64,000 nucleotides of DNA from positions 102,725,128 to 102,789,127 of the forward strand of contig NC_091292.1 of the NCBI RefSeq assembly GCF_038502225.1. Direction: 5' to 3'. The DNA comes from Cherax quadricarinatus. Taxonomy: Eukaryota; Arthropoda; Malacostraca; Decapoda; Parastacidae. The translations under genes were made by a program, and so were the position numbers. The notes below the pieces were generated by a model that had not been told where the DNA came from, searched no databases, and saw nothing but the letters and a program-made list of their open reading frames with translations. Positions 41,017 to 51,109 of the stretch are shown in pieces. The stretch's first letter is position 1; every line of letters begins with the position of its first letter.

Positions 41017-41092
41017 ATAATACGTAAACCACACATTGTAAGCTTTGCAAGGAAATAAACATTTTCATTTTCATTTCATTTTCAGGATGCGG
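41017..41092. other. Unassigned
   Basis: Short AT-rich flank with a CATTTTCATTTCATTTTC simple repeat just before the SINE. Confidence 0.4.
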
Positions 41093-41262
41093 CCCATGCC
41101 AGTCGACTAACTCCCAGGTACCCATTTTACTGATGGGTGAACATAGACAACCGGTGTAAAGAAACACGCCCTAAGTTTCTACGCTTTCCGGGAATCGAAC
41201 CTGGACACTCGCCGTGTGAAGCGAGAGCTTTAGCCACCAGGCCACGGGGCACAGTGGCCTGG
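41093..41262 (-). mobile_element. tRNA-headed SINE, second subfamily
   Basis: The minus strand reads GTGGCCTGGTGGCTAAAGC, then GGTTCGATTCCCGG (B box), then a body with GGTACCTGGGAGTTAGTCGAC. It has the same layout as the SINE at 4264 but a different middle. The clover-leaf end is lost. Confidence 0.75.
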
Positions 41263-42080
41263 TGGAGGGTGTGGGCTTCTCTCTCTGCTGGAGTTTAGCA
41301 AGGAGGTCCACCTTATCTAATTGAGAACTTCTAGTTCCTATTTCTAATTACAAAGGAACTCTTGTTCCTTTTTCTTTCACCGTCCAGCTTTGGGCAACAT
41401 ATCTTCCCCGTACAAGGACCCCAATGGAAATAAGCCACTTGAACTTTTTTATGGGTATTCCTAGAAAATCTACACATGTGTTGCTGTGTATGATAATTTA
41501 AGTAAGTGTATTTATGTGTGGGTATACCTGAATAAAAACTTCCATCGGGAAGTCGGGCTGGTCGCTGCTTAAGCTGTCAGTGGCCCTAATAAACCCAACA
41601 AATAAACAAAATAGTGTTGTCAGTGGCTCTATTAACCACACAAGGTATTCTCTGCTTCATGTGTTTTATTTATCATGACATCATTTGTATTAAATTAAAT
41701 CTGTTTTTTTTTATATTTTAATCAGGGGGAAGCGCTGGACCCGTAGGGAATTTACATAATAGTGCTCAACAATACTCTATTATATGTAAACTACAGTTTG
41801 CATACCACACAAAGAAAAACAAATTTTATTTTTTATTTTTGATTTTGGAGCTATGCAGTAGTATTAGTGGTCATGTGGGCTTGCTACTGGATATGTAATT
41901 TATTGGCCATGGAAATAGCTGTCAGTTTTGACTCGGCGAATTATAGCCATTTTGCAGTTGGTAAGTTTATTCAGGTATACACAAATACAGTTCAATTCAA
42001 TTCAATTCAATTCAAAGTTTATTCTCTATAAAGATTACAATGTTGAATTTACAGAATTTGGTTGTTGTGTGGTTTACATA
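41263..42080. other. Repeat scraps, no gene
   Basis: Includes a short SINE-like piece (ACAAGGACCCCAATGGAAATAAGCCAC near 41415-41440), a scrap TCAGGGGGAAGCGCTGGACCC (41720-41742) and a (CAATT)n run at 41992-42016. No reading frame of interest. Confidence 0.5.
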
Positions 42081-42332
42081 TTTATTATTATTATCACACC
42101 GGCCGATTCCCACCAAGGCAGGGTGGCCCGAAAAAGAAAAACTTTCACCATCATTCACTCCATCACTGTCTTGCCAGAAGGGTGCCTTACACTACAGTTT
42201 TTAAACTGCAACATTAACACCCCTCCTTCAGAGTGCAGGCACTGTACTTCCCATCTCCAGGACTCAAGTCCGGCCTGCCGGTTTCCCTGAATCCCTTCAT
42301 AAATGTTACTTTGCTCACACTCCAACAGCACG

Positions 42333-43610
42333 TCAAGTATTAAAAACCATTTGTCTCCATTCACTCCTATCAAACACGCTCACGCATGCCTGCTGGAAGT
42401 CCAAGCCCCTCGCACACAAAACCTCCTTTACCCCCTCCCTCCAACCCTTCCTAGGCCGACCCCTACCCCGCCTTCCTTCCACTACAGACTGATACACTCT
42501 TGAAGTCATTCTGTTTCGCTCCATTCTCTCTACATGTCCGAACCACCTCAACAACCCTTCCTCAGCCCTCTGGACAACAGTTTTGGTAATCCCGCACCTC
42601 CTCCTAACTTCCAAACTACGAATTCTCTGCATTATATTCACACCACACATTGCCCTCAGACATGACATCTCCACTGCCTCCAGCCTTCTCCTCGCTGCAA
42701 CATTCATCACCCACGCTTCACACCCATATAAGAGCGTTGGTAAAACTATACTCTCATACATTCCCCTCTTTGCCTCCAAGGACAAAGTTCTTTGTCTCCA
42801 CAGACTCCTAAGTGCACCACTCACTCTTTTTCCCTCATCAATTCTATGATTCACCTCATCTTTCATAGACCCATCCGCTGACACGTCCACTCCCAAATAT
42901 CTGAATACATTCACCTCCTCCATACTCTCTCCCTCCAGTCTGATATTCAATCTTTCATCACCTAATCTTTTTGTTATCCTCATAACCTTACTCTTTCCTG
43001 TATTCACCTTTAATTTTCTTCTTTTGCACACCCTACCAAATTCATCCACCAATCTCTGCAACTTCTCTTCAGAATCTCCCAAGAGCACAGTGTCATCAGC
43101 AAAGAGCAGCTGTGACAACTCCCACTTTGTGTGTGATTCTTTATCTTTTAACTCCACGCCTCTTGCCAAGACCCTCGCATTTACTTCTCTTACAACCCCA
43201 TCTATAAATATATTAAACAACCACGGTGACATCACACATCCTTGTCTAAGGCCTACTTTTACTGGGAAAAAATTTCCCTCTTTCCTACATACTCTAACTT
43301 GAGCCTCACTATCCTCGTAAAAACTCTTCACTGCTTTCAGTAACCTACCTCCTACACCATACACTTGCAACATCTGCCACATTGCCCCCCTATCCACCCT
43401 GTCATACGCCTTTTCCAAATCCATAAATGCCACAAAGACCTCTTTAGCCTTATCCAAATACTGTTCACTTATATGTTTCACTGTAAACACCTGGTCCACA
43501 CACCCCCTACCTTTCCTAAAGCCTCCTTGTTCATCTGCTATCCTATTCTCCGTCTTACTCTTAATTCTTTCAATTATAACTCTACCATACACTTTACCAG
43601 GTACACTCAA
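42333..43610 (-). CDS. RTE-like LINE reverse transcriptase, C-terminal 425 residues
   Basis: Contains DEQGGFRKGRGCVDQV, AFMDLEKAYDRVDR, GLRQGCVMSPWLFNIFIDGV, LLFADDTVLLG (active site) and KVNTGKSKVM. The C-terminal block is LLRWFGHVERMERN, RGRGRPRKGW and [16 protein letters not shown], which resembles the end of RTE-clade proteins. The clade name is from memory of motifs. The frame is open and, if the nested insert is ignored, continuous with the upstream RT part. The reading frame's first ATG is just past the insert and is not a true start. Confidence 0.88.
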   Translation of the reverse strand: MSVPGKVYGRVIIERIKSKTENRIADEQGGFRKGRGCVDQVFTVKHISEQYLDKAKEVFVAFMDLEKAYDRVDRGAMWQMLQVYGVGGRLLKAVKSFYEDSEAQVRVCRKEGNFFPVKVGLRQGCVMSPWLFNIFIDGVVREVNARVLARGVELKDKESHTKWELSQLLFADDTVLLGDSEEKLQRLVDEFGRVCKRRKLKVNTGKSKVMRITKRLGDERLNIRLEGESMEEVNVFRYLGVDVSADGSMKDEVNHRIDEGKRVSGALRSLWRQRTLSLEAKRGMYESIVLPTLLYGCEAWVMNVAARRRLEAVEMSCLRAMCGVNIMQRIRSLEVRRRCGITKTVVQRAEEGLLRWFGHVERMERNRMTSRVYQSVVEGRRGRGRPRKGWREGVKEVLCARGLDFQQACVSVFDRSEWRQMVFNT

Positions 43611-43617
43611 CAGACTT

Positions 43618-43776
43618 TTATTTTTTTATTATTATCACACCGGCCGATTCCCACCAAGGCAGGGTGGCCCGAAAAAGAAAAACTTTCACCATCATTCACT
43701 CCATCACTGTCTTGCCAGAAGGGTGCTTTACACTACAGTTTTTAAACTGCAACATTAACACCCCTCCTTCAGAGTG
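43618..43776 (-). mobile_element. 159-bp 3' end of the same RTE-like family nested in its RT
   Basis: Flanked by the 7-bp duplication CAGACTT (43611-43617 and 43777-43783). The content equals the last about 160 bp of the host element (compare 42085-42238), with tail (TAA)n/poly-A. It interrupts the RT between the NYRGISL motif and the following SVPGKVYGR. Confidence 0.93.
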
Positions 43777-44140
43777 CAGACTTATCCCCCTATAATTTTT
43801 GCACTCTCTTTTATCCCCTTTGCCTTTATACAAAGGAACTATGCATGCTCTCTGCCAATCCCTAGGTACCTTACCCTCTTCCATACATTTATTAAATAAT
43901 TGCACCAACCACTCCAAAACTATATCCCCACCTGCTTTTAACATTTCTATCTTTATCCCATCAATCCCGGCTGCCTTACCCCCTTTCATTTTACCTACTG
44001 CCTCACGAACTTCCCCCACACTCACAACTGGCTCTTCCTCACTCCTACAAGATGTTATTCCTCCTTGCCCTATACATGTAGTTAAATAATGATTACAGAG
44101 TGTACCACTAGAACGCCTAGCATGGCTAGGCATTTCGGGC

Positions 44141-44613
44141 AGACTTAGTTTAATTCTTTATTTTAAAATATTACAAATTATGAGGTAAGTTGGTATTATG
44201 GCTAAGTGACTAAATACTAGTTTGTGAGTTTAGCAATGTGAATGCTTTTGTTTTGGCACAGTACATAGTTTCAGTATTGGAGTATCATAGGATTACATAC
44301 ATTATCACATATAGCAGGATAACCCAGAAAAGTCAGACAAAGTGACTTATTTCCACTGGGGTCCTTTCATTGTTCACTGATGAACAATGATGATGAACAC
44401 ACATACTCACTTATGTACTCCCACATCATAACTTCAACAATCACTTTGAACCTTTTATCCATTGTTAACAGGAATATAATTGATTCATTGTTTTCACAAG
44501 AGGCATTTTTGAATATATGAATATATCTTTTGTCTTATACAAATTTTGATTCACTTATAATTAATAATCTGCTGTACAACTATGAAATAATTACTATCCT
44601 ACTGTACAACTAT
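44141..44613. other. Unassigned, with SINE scrap
   Basis: AT-rich. A short piece CAGGATAACCCAGAAAAGTC...CCACTGGGGTCCTTTCA (44313-44370) resembles the tRNA-headed SINE body. No gene. Confidence 0.45.
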
Positions 44614-47600
44614 GATATAAGAACATAAGAACATAAGAACGAAGGAACACTGCAGAAGGCCTACTGGCCCATGCGAGGCAGGTCCAAGTCTCCTACCGGC
44701 TTAAGCCAATGCACCCAACCTAGTCAGGTCAGGTCACATTGACTTAAGGGAGGAACACGGCAACCGACCTGGTAGCACAAGCTATCAGGTCTAACTCACA
44801 CCCACCCACATCCACTCATGTATTTATCCAACCTATTTTTAAAGCTACACAACGTTCTGGCCTCTATAACGGTACTTGGGAGTTTGTTCCACTCATCCAC
44901 AACTCTATTACCAAACCAGTACTTTCCTATATCCTTCCTGAATCTGAATTTTTCCAACTTAAAACCATTGCTGCGAGTCCTGTCTAGGCTAGATATTTTC
45001 AGCACACTATTTACATCCCCTTTATTTATTCCTGTCTTCCATTTATACACCTCAATCATATCCCCCCTAATTCTACGTCTTTCTAGAGAGTGCAGATTCA
45101 GGGCCCTTAGTCTATCCTCATAGGGAAGGTTTCTGATACATGGGATCAACTTTGTCATCCTCCTTTGTACATTTTCCAGAGAATTTATATCCATTCTGTA
45201 ATAAGGTGACCAAAACTGTGCAGCATAATCTAAATGAGGCCTAACCAAGGATGTATAGAGTTGAAGAACAACCTGAGGACTCCTATTATTTATGCTTCTT
45301 GATATGAAGCCAAGGATTCTATTAGCTTTATTGCGAACACTTATGCACTGTTGTCTTGGTTTCAGATTACTGCTAACCAGAACTCCTAAATCTTTTTCGC
45401 AATCCGTAATATTAAGATCTACATTATTTAGTTTATATGTGGCATGGTTATTGTCCTGTCCAACATTTAGAACTTTGCATTTGTCTATATTAAACTGCAT
45501 CTGCCACTTCTCCGACCACTGCATCAGTCTATTCAAATCTTCCCGGAGTGCTCGAATGTCCTCGTCAGAATGAATTCGACGGCCTATTTTGGTGTCATCG
45601 GCAAACTTGCCGATGTCGCTCTTTATGCCCTCATCTATGTCGTTTATGTAGATTGTGAACAGCAGGGGGCCCAACACTGACCCCTGTGGAACACCGCTCG
45701 TGACACTTCCCCACTCTGATTTCTCCCCATTTATGCAAACTCTCTGCTGCCTATTTGTCAACCATGCCTCTATCCAGGAAAAAATTTCTCCTCCTATTCC
45801 ATGTGTTTTAATTTTCCTCAATAGTCTCTGATGTGGGACCCTGTCAAAAGCCTTACTGAAGTCCATATACACAATATCATATTCATTACCATGATCTACC
45901 TCCTCAAATACCTTAGTGAAAAAAGTTAATAAATTCGTAAGGCAGGAACGCCCCTTTGTAAAACCATGCTGAGATTCGTTGATTAATTTATGCTTTTCAA
46001 GGTGGCTACGAACTGCCTCGGCAATTATTGATTCCATAAATTTTCCCACTATGGAGGTTAGGCTTATTGGTCTATAGTTCGAAGCTAAGGACCTGTCACC
46101 TGTTTTGAAAATAGGTATCACATTTGCCATTTTCCACTTATCTGGCACCATGCCAGTTTGTAGTGATATGTTGAAAAGATTAGCCAAAGGTGTGCTAAGC
46201 TCCTCTTTACATTCCTTTAGAACCTTTGCATACAGTTCATCAGGGCCTGGGGATTTGTTAGGTTTTAATTTATCTATTTGCCTAAGGACCATGTCACTTG
46301 TGACCCTAATAGTGCACAGTTTATTATCGTCCTGTTCTACATAATTTATCATTACTGGAATATCGCTGGTATCCTCCTGTGTAAAAACTGAGAGGAAGTA
46401 TGTGTTAAAAATTCTACACATTTCCTTATCACTGTCAGTGAGCTGACCCGAGGAACTTTTGAGTGGGCCTATCTTGTCCCTGATCTTACTTCTGTATACC
46501 TGAAAGAATCCTTTTGGGTTAGTCTTCGATTCTCTTGCAACTTTAACCTCATAATCTCTTTTTGCTTTTCTAATTCCCTTTTTTATTTCTCTCTTTAACT
46601 GAATATATCGATTTCTCAATTGCCCCTCTCCTCTTTTGATTTGCCTATATATGCCTCTCTTTTGACCAATCAGATATTTTAATCTATTGTTCATCCATTT
46701 AGGATCATTTTTGTTTGATCTGATTTCCCTATTTGGAATATAATTTGACTGAGCAGCTAGAACTATGCCCTGGAAAGCATCATATCGGCAACCATCACCA
46801 CCTACCTGACCCTTAGTCAGGTCATTCCAGTTCAGCCCACCTAAGTAATTTTTCAGTCCTATGAAATCAGCCAAGCGAAAGTCAGGGACGGAGACTTGAT
46901 TGCCATTATTAGGGGAATTCCATGATATATTAAAACTGAGTGATTTGTGATCACTTTCCCCAAGCTCATCATTAACCTCAAGATTATTAATTAGTGTTTC
47001 CCTACTGGCAAGAACCAAGTCAAGGAGGTTATTTCCCCTAGTTGGCTCTGTCACAAACTGTTTTAAAAAACAATCCTGGATCGTATCAAGAAAGTCACCT
47101 GACTCTAAATTTCCTGTCAAATTGCTCCAGTCAATCTGCCTATAGTTGAAATCTCCCATTAGCACAACATTTTCGTATGTAGATGCCTTACGAATTTCGT
47201 CCCATAGAAGTTTACTGCACTCCCTATCAAGATTTGGGGCCCTGTAAATCACACCCAAAATTAGTTTTTCTCGGCCCTCGAGAAGCTGTAACCAAACAGA
47301 TTCAGTGGCTGACGCTTCTAATTTAATATCTTGTCTAACACAACAATTTAAATTGTCTCTGACATACATCGCTACTCCACCACCTTTCCTGTTGACCCTG
47401 TCAGTGTGGAATAATTTATAGCCTTGTATGTGACATTCAGAGGGCATCTCTCTATCTTTCAGATTGAGCCAGGTCTCTGTTATAGCAATAATATCTATGT
47501 TTCCTGCACTTGCAATTAATCTTAGCTCATCTATCTTATTTCTTACACTCCTGCTATTAGTATAGTAAACCTTAAGGGAGCTAGTCCCTTGCTGCCCTCT

Positions 47601-47805
47601 GCTGTCCCCCTTTGTTTGCTGACCTGATCTATTGTCTTTATTTATAACTTCATGCTGAATGCCTTTTATACATTTACTGTTTCCAACCCAAGTGTTGCAA
47701 CCTGCTTGTTTCCCATAATGCCTAGGCATAATAGAGGCTCTCTCTGCATTGCAACCCACTATTGTAAATATAAAATCTCTATGTACTGTTTGCAAAAACA
47801 TAAAA
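44614..47805 (-). mobile_element. CR1 LINE with intact ORF2 and 8-bp repeat tail
   Basis: The 3' end lacks poly-A and finishes in a (TTCTTATG)n tail (44614-44640), the hallmark of CR1 elements. About 155 bp of 3' UTR precede it. ORF2 is complete. The 5' end lies next to an (AAAT)n run at 47800-47830. No ORF1 is present, so the copy is 5'-truncated or starts at ORF2. Confidence 0.92.
44796..47801 (-). CDS. CR1 ORF2 endonuclease-reverse transcriptase
   Basis: 1001 residues, uninterrupted. The endonuclease (about 75-300) has VYYTNSRSVRNKIDELR, ITETWLN, GGGVAMYVRDN, LGVIYRAPN, LMGDFNYRQIDW, LLDLVLA and GESDHKSL. The RT (about 500-790) has KPNKSPGPDELYAKVLK, ASNYRPISLTSIVGKFMES, QHGFTKGRSCLTNLL, YMDFSKAFDRVPHQRL, SGVPQGSVLGPLLFTIYIND and KFADDTKIG (active site). 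The C-terminus has VRPHLDYAAQFWSPY, LENVQRRMTKLI and NRVVDEWNKLPS. The true start is probably an internal Met (MPRHYGKQ) or upstream of the truncation; the first ATG may be fortuitous. It looks competent for retrotransposition in cis apart from the missing 5' region. Confidence 0.93.
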   Translation of the reverse strand: MFLQTVHRDFIFTIVGCNAERASIMPRHYGKQAGCNTWVGNSKCIKGIQHEVINKDNRSGQQTKGDSRGQQGTSSLKVYYTNSRSVRNKIDELRLIASAGNIDIIAITETWLNLKDREMPSECHIQGYKLFHTDRVNRKGGGVAMYVRDNLNCCVRQDIKLEASATESVWLQLLEGREKLILGVIYRAPNLDRECSKLLWDEIRKASTYENVVLMGDFNYRQIDWSNLTGNLESGDFLDTIQDCFLKQFVTEPTRGNNLLDLVLASRETLINNLEVNDELGESDHKSLSFNISWNSPNNGNQVSVPDFRLADFIGLKNYLGGLNWNDLTKGQVGGDGCRYDAFQGIVLAAQSNYIPNREIRSNKNDPKWMNNRLKYLIGQKRGIYRQIKRGEGQLRNRYIQLKREIKKGIRKAKRDYEVKVARESKTNPKGFFQVYRSKIRDKIGPLKSSSGQLTDSDKEMCRIFNTYFLSVFTQEDTSDIPVMINYVEQDDNKLCTIRVTSDMVLRQIDKLKPNKSPGPDELYAKVLKECKEELSTPLANLFNISLQTGMVPDKWKMANVIPIFKTGDRSLASNYRPISLTSIVGKFMESIIAEAVRSHLEKHKLINESQHGFTKGRSCLTNLLTFFTKVFEEVDHGNEYDIVYMDFSKAFDRVPHQRLLRKIKTHGIGGEIFSWIEAWLTNRQQRVCINGEKSEWGSVTSGVPQGSVLGPLLFTIYINDIDEGIKSDIGKFADDTKIGRRIHSDEDIRALREDLNRLMQWSEKWQMQFNIDKCKVLNVGQDNNHATYKLNNVDLNITDCEKDLGVLVSSNLKPRQQCISVRNKANRILGFISRSINNRSPQVVLQLYTSLVRPHLDYAAQFWSPYYRMDINSLENVQRRMTKLIPCIRNLPYEDRLRALNLHSLERRRIRGDMIEVYKWKTGINKGDVNSVLKISSLDRTRSNGFKLEKFRFRKDIGKYWFGNRVVDEWNKLPSTVIEARTLCSFKNRLDKYMSGCGWV

Positions 47806-47867
47806 TAAATAAAATAAATAAATAAATAAAAATAATTATTCGGTTCAAATTATTAACCCAGAAGCTT

Positions 47868-48060
47868 AGTAATGCAGGATAAACCAATAAAGTTTGTGTC
47901 ATCAGGGACTGTTTGCCCTTTTTTTTCCATTGAGGTCCATCAATCCTCTTTCCAGATGTAAGGAAAGGTGCCCAACGTTTTTCCCCCATGCCAGGAATTG
48001 ATCCTTGATCCCTCAGCATGTGAAATGATGATGTTATCAACTAAGGCACGAGCACCCACT
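47868..48060 (-). mobile_element. SINE-like fragment
   Basis: Has the tRNA-headed SINE layout in reverse (GCAGGATAAACCAATAAAG, CATTGAGGTCCATCAATC, GGAATTGATCCTTGATCCC, ATCAACTAAGGCACGAGC), with strong divergence. Confidence 0.45.
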
Positions 48061-48134
48061 TCCTTGGAACTAACCCAGGCACTGTGTAACCCTTGTAGGT
48101 TTAGCTCTTCTCACAAATATAGCAGTTAACCTTC

Positions 48135-48345
48135 CATATAACAGAGTGATAGGGGAAAGTGGAACAGAATTCTTCCTCCATAAGCCATGCGTGTCGTAAG
48201 AGACGACTAAAATGCCGGGAGCAGGGAGCTATTAACCCCTTCACCTGTATATGTTACTAAGCTTAAAAAGAGACACTTTCATTTTTCTTTTTGGGTCACC
48301 CTGCCTCGGTGGAATATGGCCAGTTTGTTGAAAGAAGAAAGAAGT
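48135..48345 (+). mobile_element. SINE with RTE-like tail, uninterrupted copy
   Basis: Reads GGAACAGAATTCTTCCTCC, AAGCCATGCGTGTCGTAAG, TATTAACCCCTTCACCTG and AAAAAGAGACAC, then the RTE-like 3' signature TTTTGGGTCACCCTGCCTCGG. It is the reference for the MITE-split copy at 5852-6365. Confidence 0.75.
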
Positions 48346-48689
48346 AACAATAACTGATAAGTATGTTACTAACAGACTTTAACTATGGTTCCCAAATTGA
48401 TTGATCAAGTGGATTTTGTTCCCTATTTTCGAGGTTTGATATATGGAGGTCGCTTACATGGAGGGTTTACTAATAGTATGACCAGTAATCCTTGAAATGA
48501 AATTATTTTATATTTTTATTTAAATAGTAATAATCCAACTACCGTATTCCCCACCCTTAAATTTTATCACTTAATGAACGTGTATCTAGTACAGTACTTC
48601 ATTTACTGTATGTCTTTGCTGCACTTCTGACTCGATTATTTTTATGTTATAAAGATTTTTATTGTTTTTTATTCTTTCAGGTGTCATTG

Positions 48690-48931
48690 TACCTAGTTGT
48701 ATTAGAACTGATTTCCTCTAGTCTGTTTATTACAATATACAGTACACTACTGTATAAATATTTAAAAGTATACTAGAAATGTTATAAATGGTGCAAAGGT
48801 GACATAAAAACAATATCAAAGATGGTTGACACAAACCCACTACCAGTATAATATATTCCTTGCTTAGCGACGAATTCGTTTACTGACGTGGTCTTAGGAA
48901 TAAAACTCCAATGTTAAGTGAGGAGAGGCTG
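48690..48931. mobile_element. Truncated relative of the 312-bp MITE
   Basis: Shares AACTGATTTCCTCTAGTCTG, GAAATGTTATAAATGGTGC, AAGATGGTTGACACAAACCC and the right end GAGGAGAGGCTG|TA with 5937-6248. The left terminal repeat is missing. The right end abuts a (TA)n run. Confidence 0.75.
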
Positions 48932-49084
48932 TATATATATATATATATAAACATCTAGTTCATTCTTCTATATTTAAATACTGTAATTGTGCCCAAAATG
49001 CTATGCTTAATATAGGCTTTGTTTTACAGTAATACTGTACACATACTGTTAAGCTTTTCAGACAAATTATCAAAACTGTGCTCA

Positions 49085-49441
49085 ATCTTGCTCTCTATCA
49101 CTGTTGGCAGAGAGCAAAATATGATGCCCCTCCAAACTACAGCAATCCCCATCCCTCCTTCAGAGTACAGGCACTCTACTTCCCACTTCCAGGACTCAAG
49201 TTTGGCTAACTGGTTTCCATAAATCTCTAAATAAATGTAACCTTGTTCACACTTCGATAGAATATCAAGTTATAAAAAACACTTGCCTCCATTCATTCCT
49301 ATCTAACATGCTTACACATGCCTCCTAGATGTCCAAGCCCCTTACCTACAAAACCTAATGTACCCCCCCCACTTCCTCCAACCTTTCCTAGGGCAACCCC
49401 TACCCTGCCTTCTCTCCACTAGAGTTATACACTGCTGTAAT
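49085..49441 (-). mobile_element. RTE-like LINE, old 3' fragment
   Basis: Minus-strand match to the family: CCTTCAGAGTACAGGCAC, CAGGACTCAAGTTTGGC, CTTGCCTCCATTCATTCCTATC, ATGTCCAAGCCCCTT. It ends where the piggyBac-type element inserted. Confidence 0.75.
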
Positions 49442-49445
49442 TTAA

Positions 49446-50517
49446 CCCTTTGACTGTCGAAGGGCCAAATCCTGAAGTTGCTTCTGGTGTCGCAAAATAT
49501 TCGAAAAAAAAAAAAATTATTTTTTCTTATGAAATGATAGAGAATCTTTTCCCGATTGTAAAGACACCAAAAAAACGAAATTTGATGGAAAACTGACGGA
49601 ATTACGCTCTCGCGAAGTTAGCGACTTCGGTGATATTTAAAAATCGGCAATATCGCCCACTTTGAGCCCTATTTTCGGCTAATTCCATTATTCTAGTCAA
49701 CCAAACTCATAACTATTTCTTCAGAACTCTATTTTTTCTATCGATTGAGTACAAGAAACTGCCCATTTACCGATTTCAACTACCCAATAACATGGTCAGA
49801 AATTTGCAATTTGTCCAATTTCACGAAAATTAAAAAATTGGACAATTTCAAAATAAGGTCCAGAATGAACAATGCAGACATTCCTGGCTCTAAAATAACA
49901 TTTTCTTTGTTCATCAGTCATGTCTCCAGATCCCTGTGATATTACTCTTGCTTTTTATTTTGAAATTTTATTCAAACAAAAAATAGAAGATTTACTGTTA
50001 TGCAGACTACTGCAATACTGTAATAATTGTAAAAATTACATCAACCCATTCATGACTGCGTATTAGAATGGCTATTTGGACATTTATTGGACAATGACAT
50101 CATTTGTTCACTTTTGAACATCGGCAAAAATCAAACATTTCCTGTACTTTGTGCTCCATTTCCAGGTTCTTTTTATAGTAAAATTAATCAAAATCACCTC
50201 CATTTCTATAATATAGTTTCCATTCTATCAAATGAGACCAAGAAAACGAGAATACAACCACAAATACTATACGAAAAAAGACCACAAAGTCGGCATTTTA
50301 ATTAAAAAAAACGGTCGGAGTTTTTTTTTTCTCATTATGCACTGCGTGCTCCAGGATTTTTTTTATGTGGTGCACACTGACCACACAGACCCATTCTCTC
50401 ACATGTGGGCCTACTAGCTTTCTCCTGCCTGATTTGAAGCCGCTAGAATTTATGAGTATATATACGTCAAACACGGTACCTCGCAAACGTATATATACGG
50501 CCGCGACAGTCAAAGGG
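49446..50517. mobile_element. 1072-bp piggyBac-type nonautonomous element
   Basis: Flanked by TTAA on both sides (49442-49445 and 50518-50521). The terminal inverted repeats CCCTTTGACTGTCG and CGACAGTCAAAGGG match perfectly. TTAA target plus CCC...GGG ends identify the piggyBac superfamily. A subterminal inverted CGTATATATACG motif lies near the right end. No transposase is encoded; the short frames inside are unsupported. Confidence 0.9.
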
Positions 50518-50699
50518 TTAAAAGATATCAGCACATTAAATTTGTGGTTTGTGCAGATCATTAATTTATTGCAGTTTTTAATATTGTAATTCATAAATTT
50601 ATTTCATGTGGTCTTTTTGATCTAAAAATTGGTTTAAATATGAAGGCTGTAGGTGTCAAACTTTTTGATGCACTAAATGATTCATGACAACCCAATATG

Positions 50700-50850
50700 C
50701 TTATACAGTATGTGGTATAGGCAGTTTGGAGGGGCATCTGAGCTGTAAAGTTGACACTCCTCTGACAAGAAAGTGATTGAGTGATGGTAAAAGTGTTTCT
50801 TTTTTGGGTCACCCTACCTTAGTGGGAGATGGCTGGTGTGTTAAAAACAT
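50700..50850 (+). mobile_element. RTE-like LINE, 3'-terminal stub
   Basis: GGAGGGGCATCTGAGCTG, GACAAGAAAGTGATTGAGTG, TTTTTTGGGTCACCCTACC and GGCTGGTGTGTTAAAAAC are the last about 140 bp of the family. Confidence 0.75.
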
Positions 50851-51062
50851 GGTGACTAAATAAATACATAGAATGAAAAAAAGGCCTTGGTCAGGATTAC
50901 CTATCACAGTAAAGTATTTTGATGTTGTAGTTAGTTTTACATAATTGTAAATACACTACCTGTATTGTTTCTTACATATATGTTTATGAAACTTACATAT
51001 TACTGCTACACTGTTAAGTATTGCTTTTGTTTGTTTTTAATCTAAGCTCTGTAATTTTTTCA

Positions 51063-51109
51063 GGTTAATTGGACCTAAAATCAAGCATTCTTATGCAGGT
51101 GATGATAAA
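51063..51109 (+). other. 5' UTR segment and splice acceptor of the HSPBAP1-like gene
   Basis: CTGTAATTTTTTCAG|GTTAATTGG is a strong acceptor 46 bases before the ATG, so at least one upstream noncoding exon is expected. I could not place it in the 50850-51060 flank. Confidence 0.6.

Larger units (their letters stand above)
42082..44140 (-). mobile_element. RTE-like LINE, RT and 3' end, self-nested
   Basis: The largest copy of the family in the window. On the minus strand the RT N-terminal part (43784-44100; KMKGGKAAGIDGIKIEML, KNYRGISL) is separated from the rest (42333-43610) by a 159-bp insert. The 3' UTR ends in GGCCACCCTGCCTTGGTGGG, AATCGGCCGGTGTGATAA and (TAA)n. The 5' part, including any endonuclease, is missing. 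Confidence 0.9.

Noticed and set aside
50298..50594. 98-residue minus-strand frame inside and beside the piggyBac-type element
   Set aside because: Crosses the element's terminal repeat and target site, so it cannot be a conserved gene.
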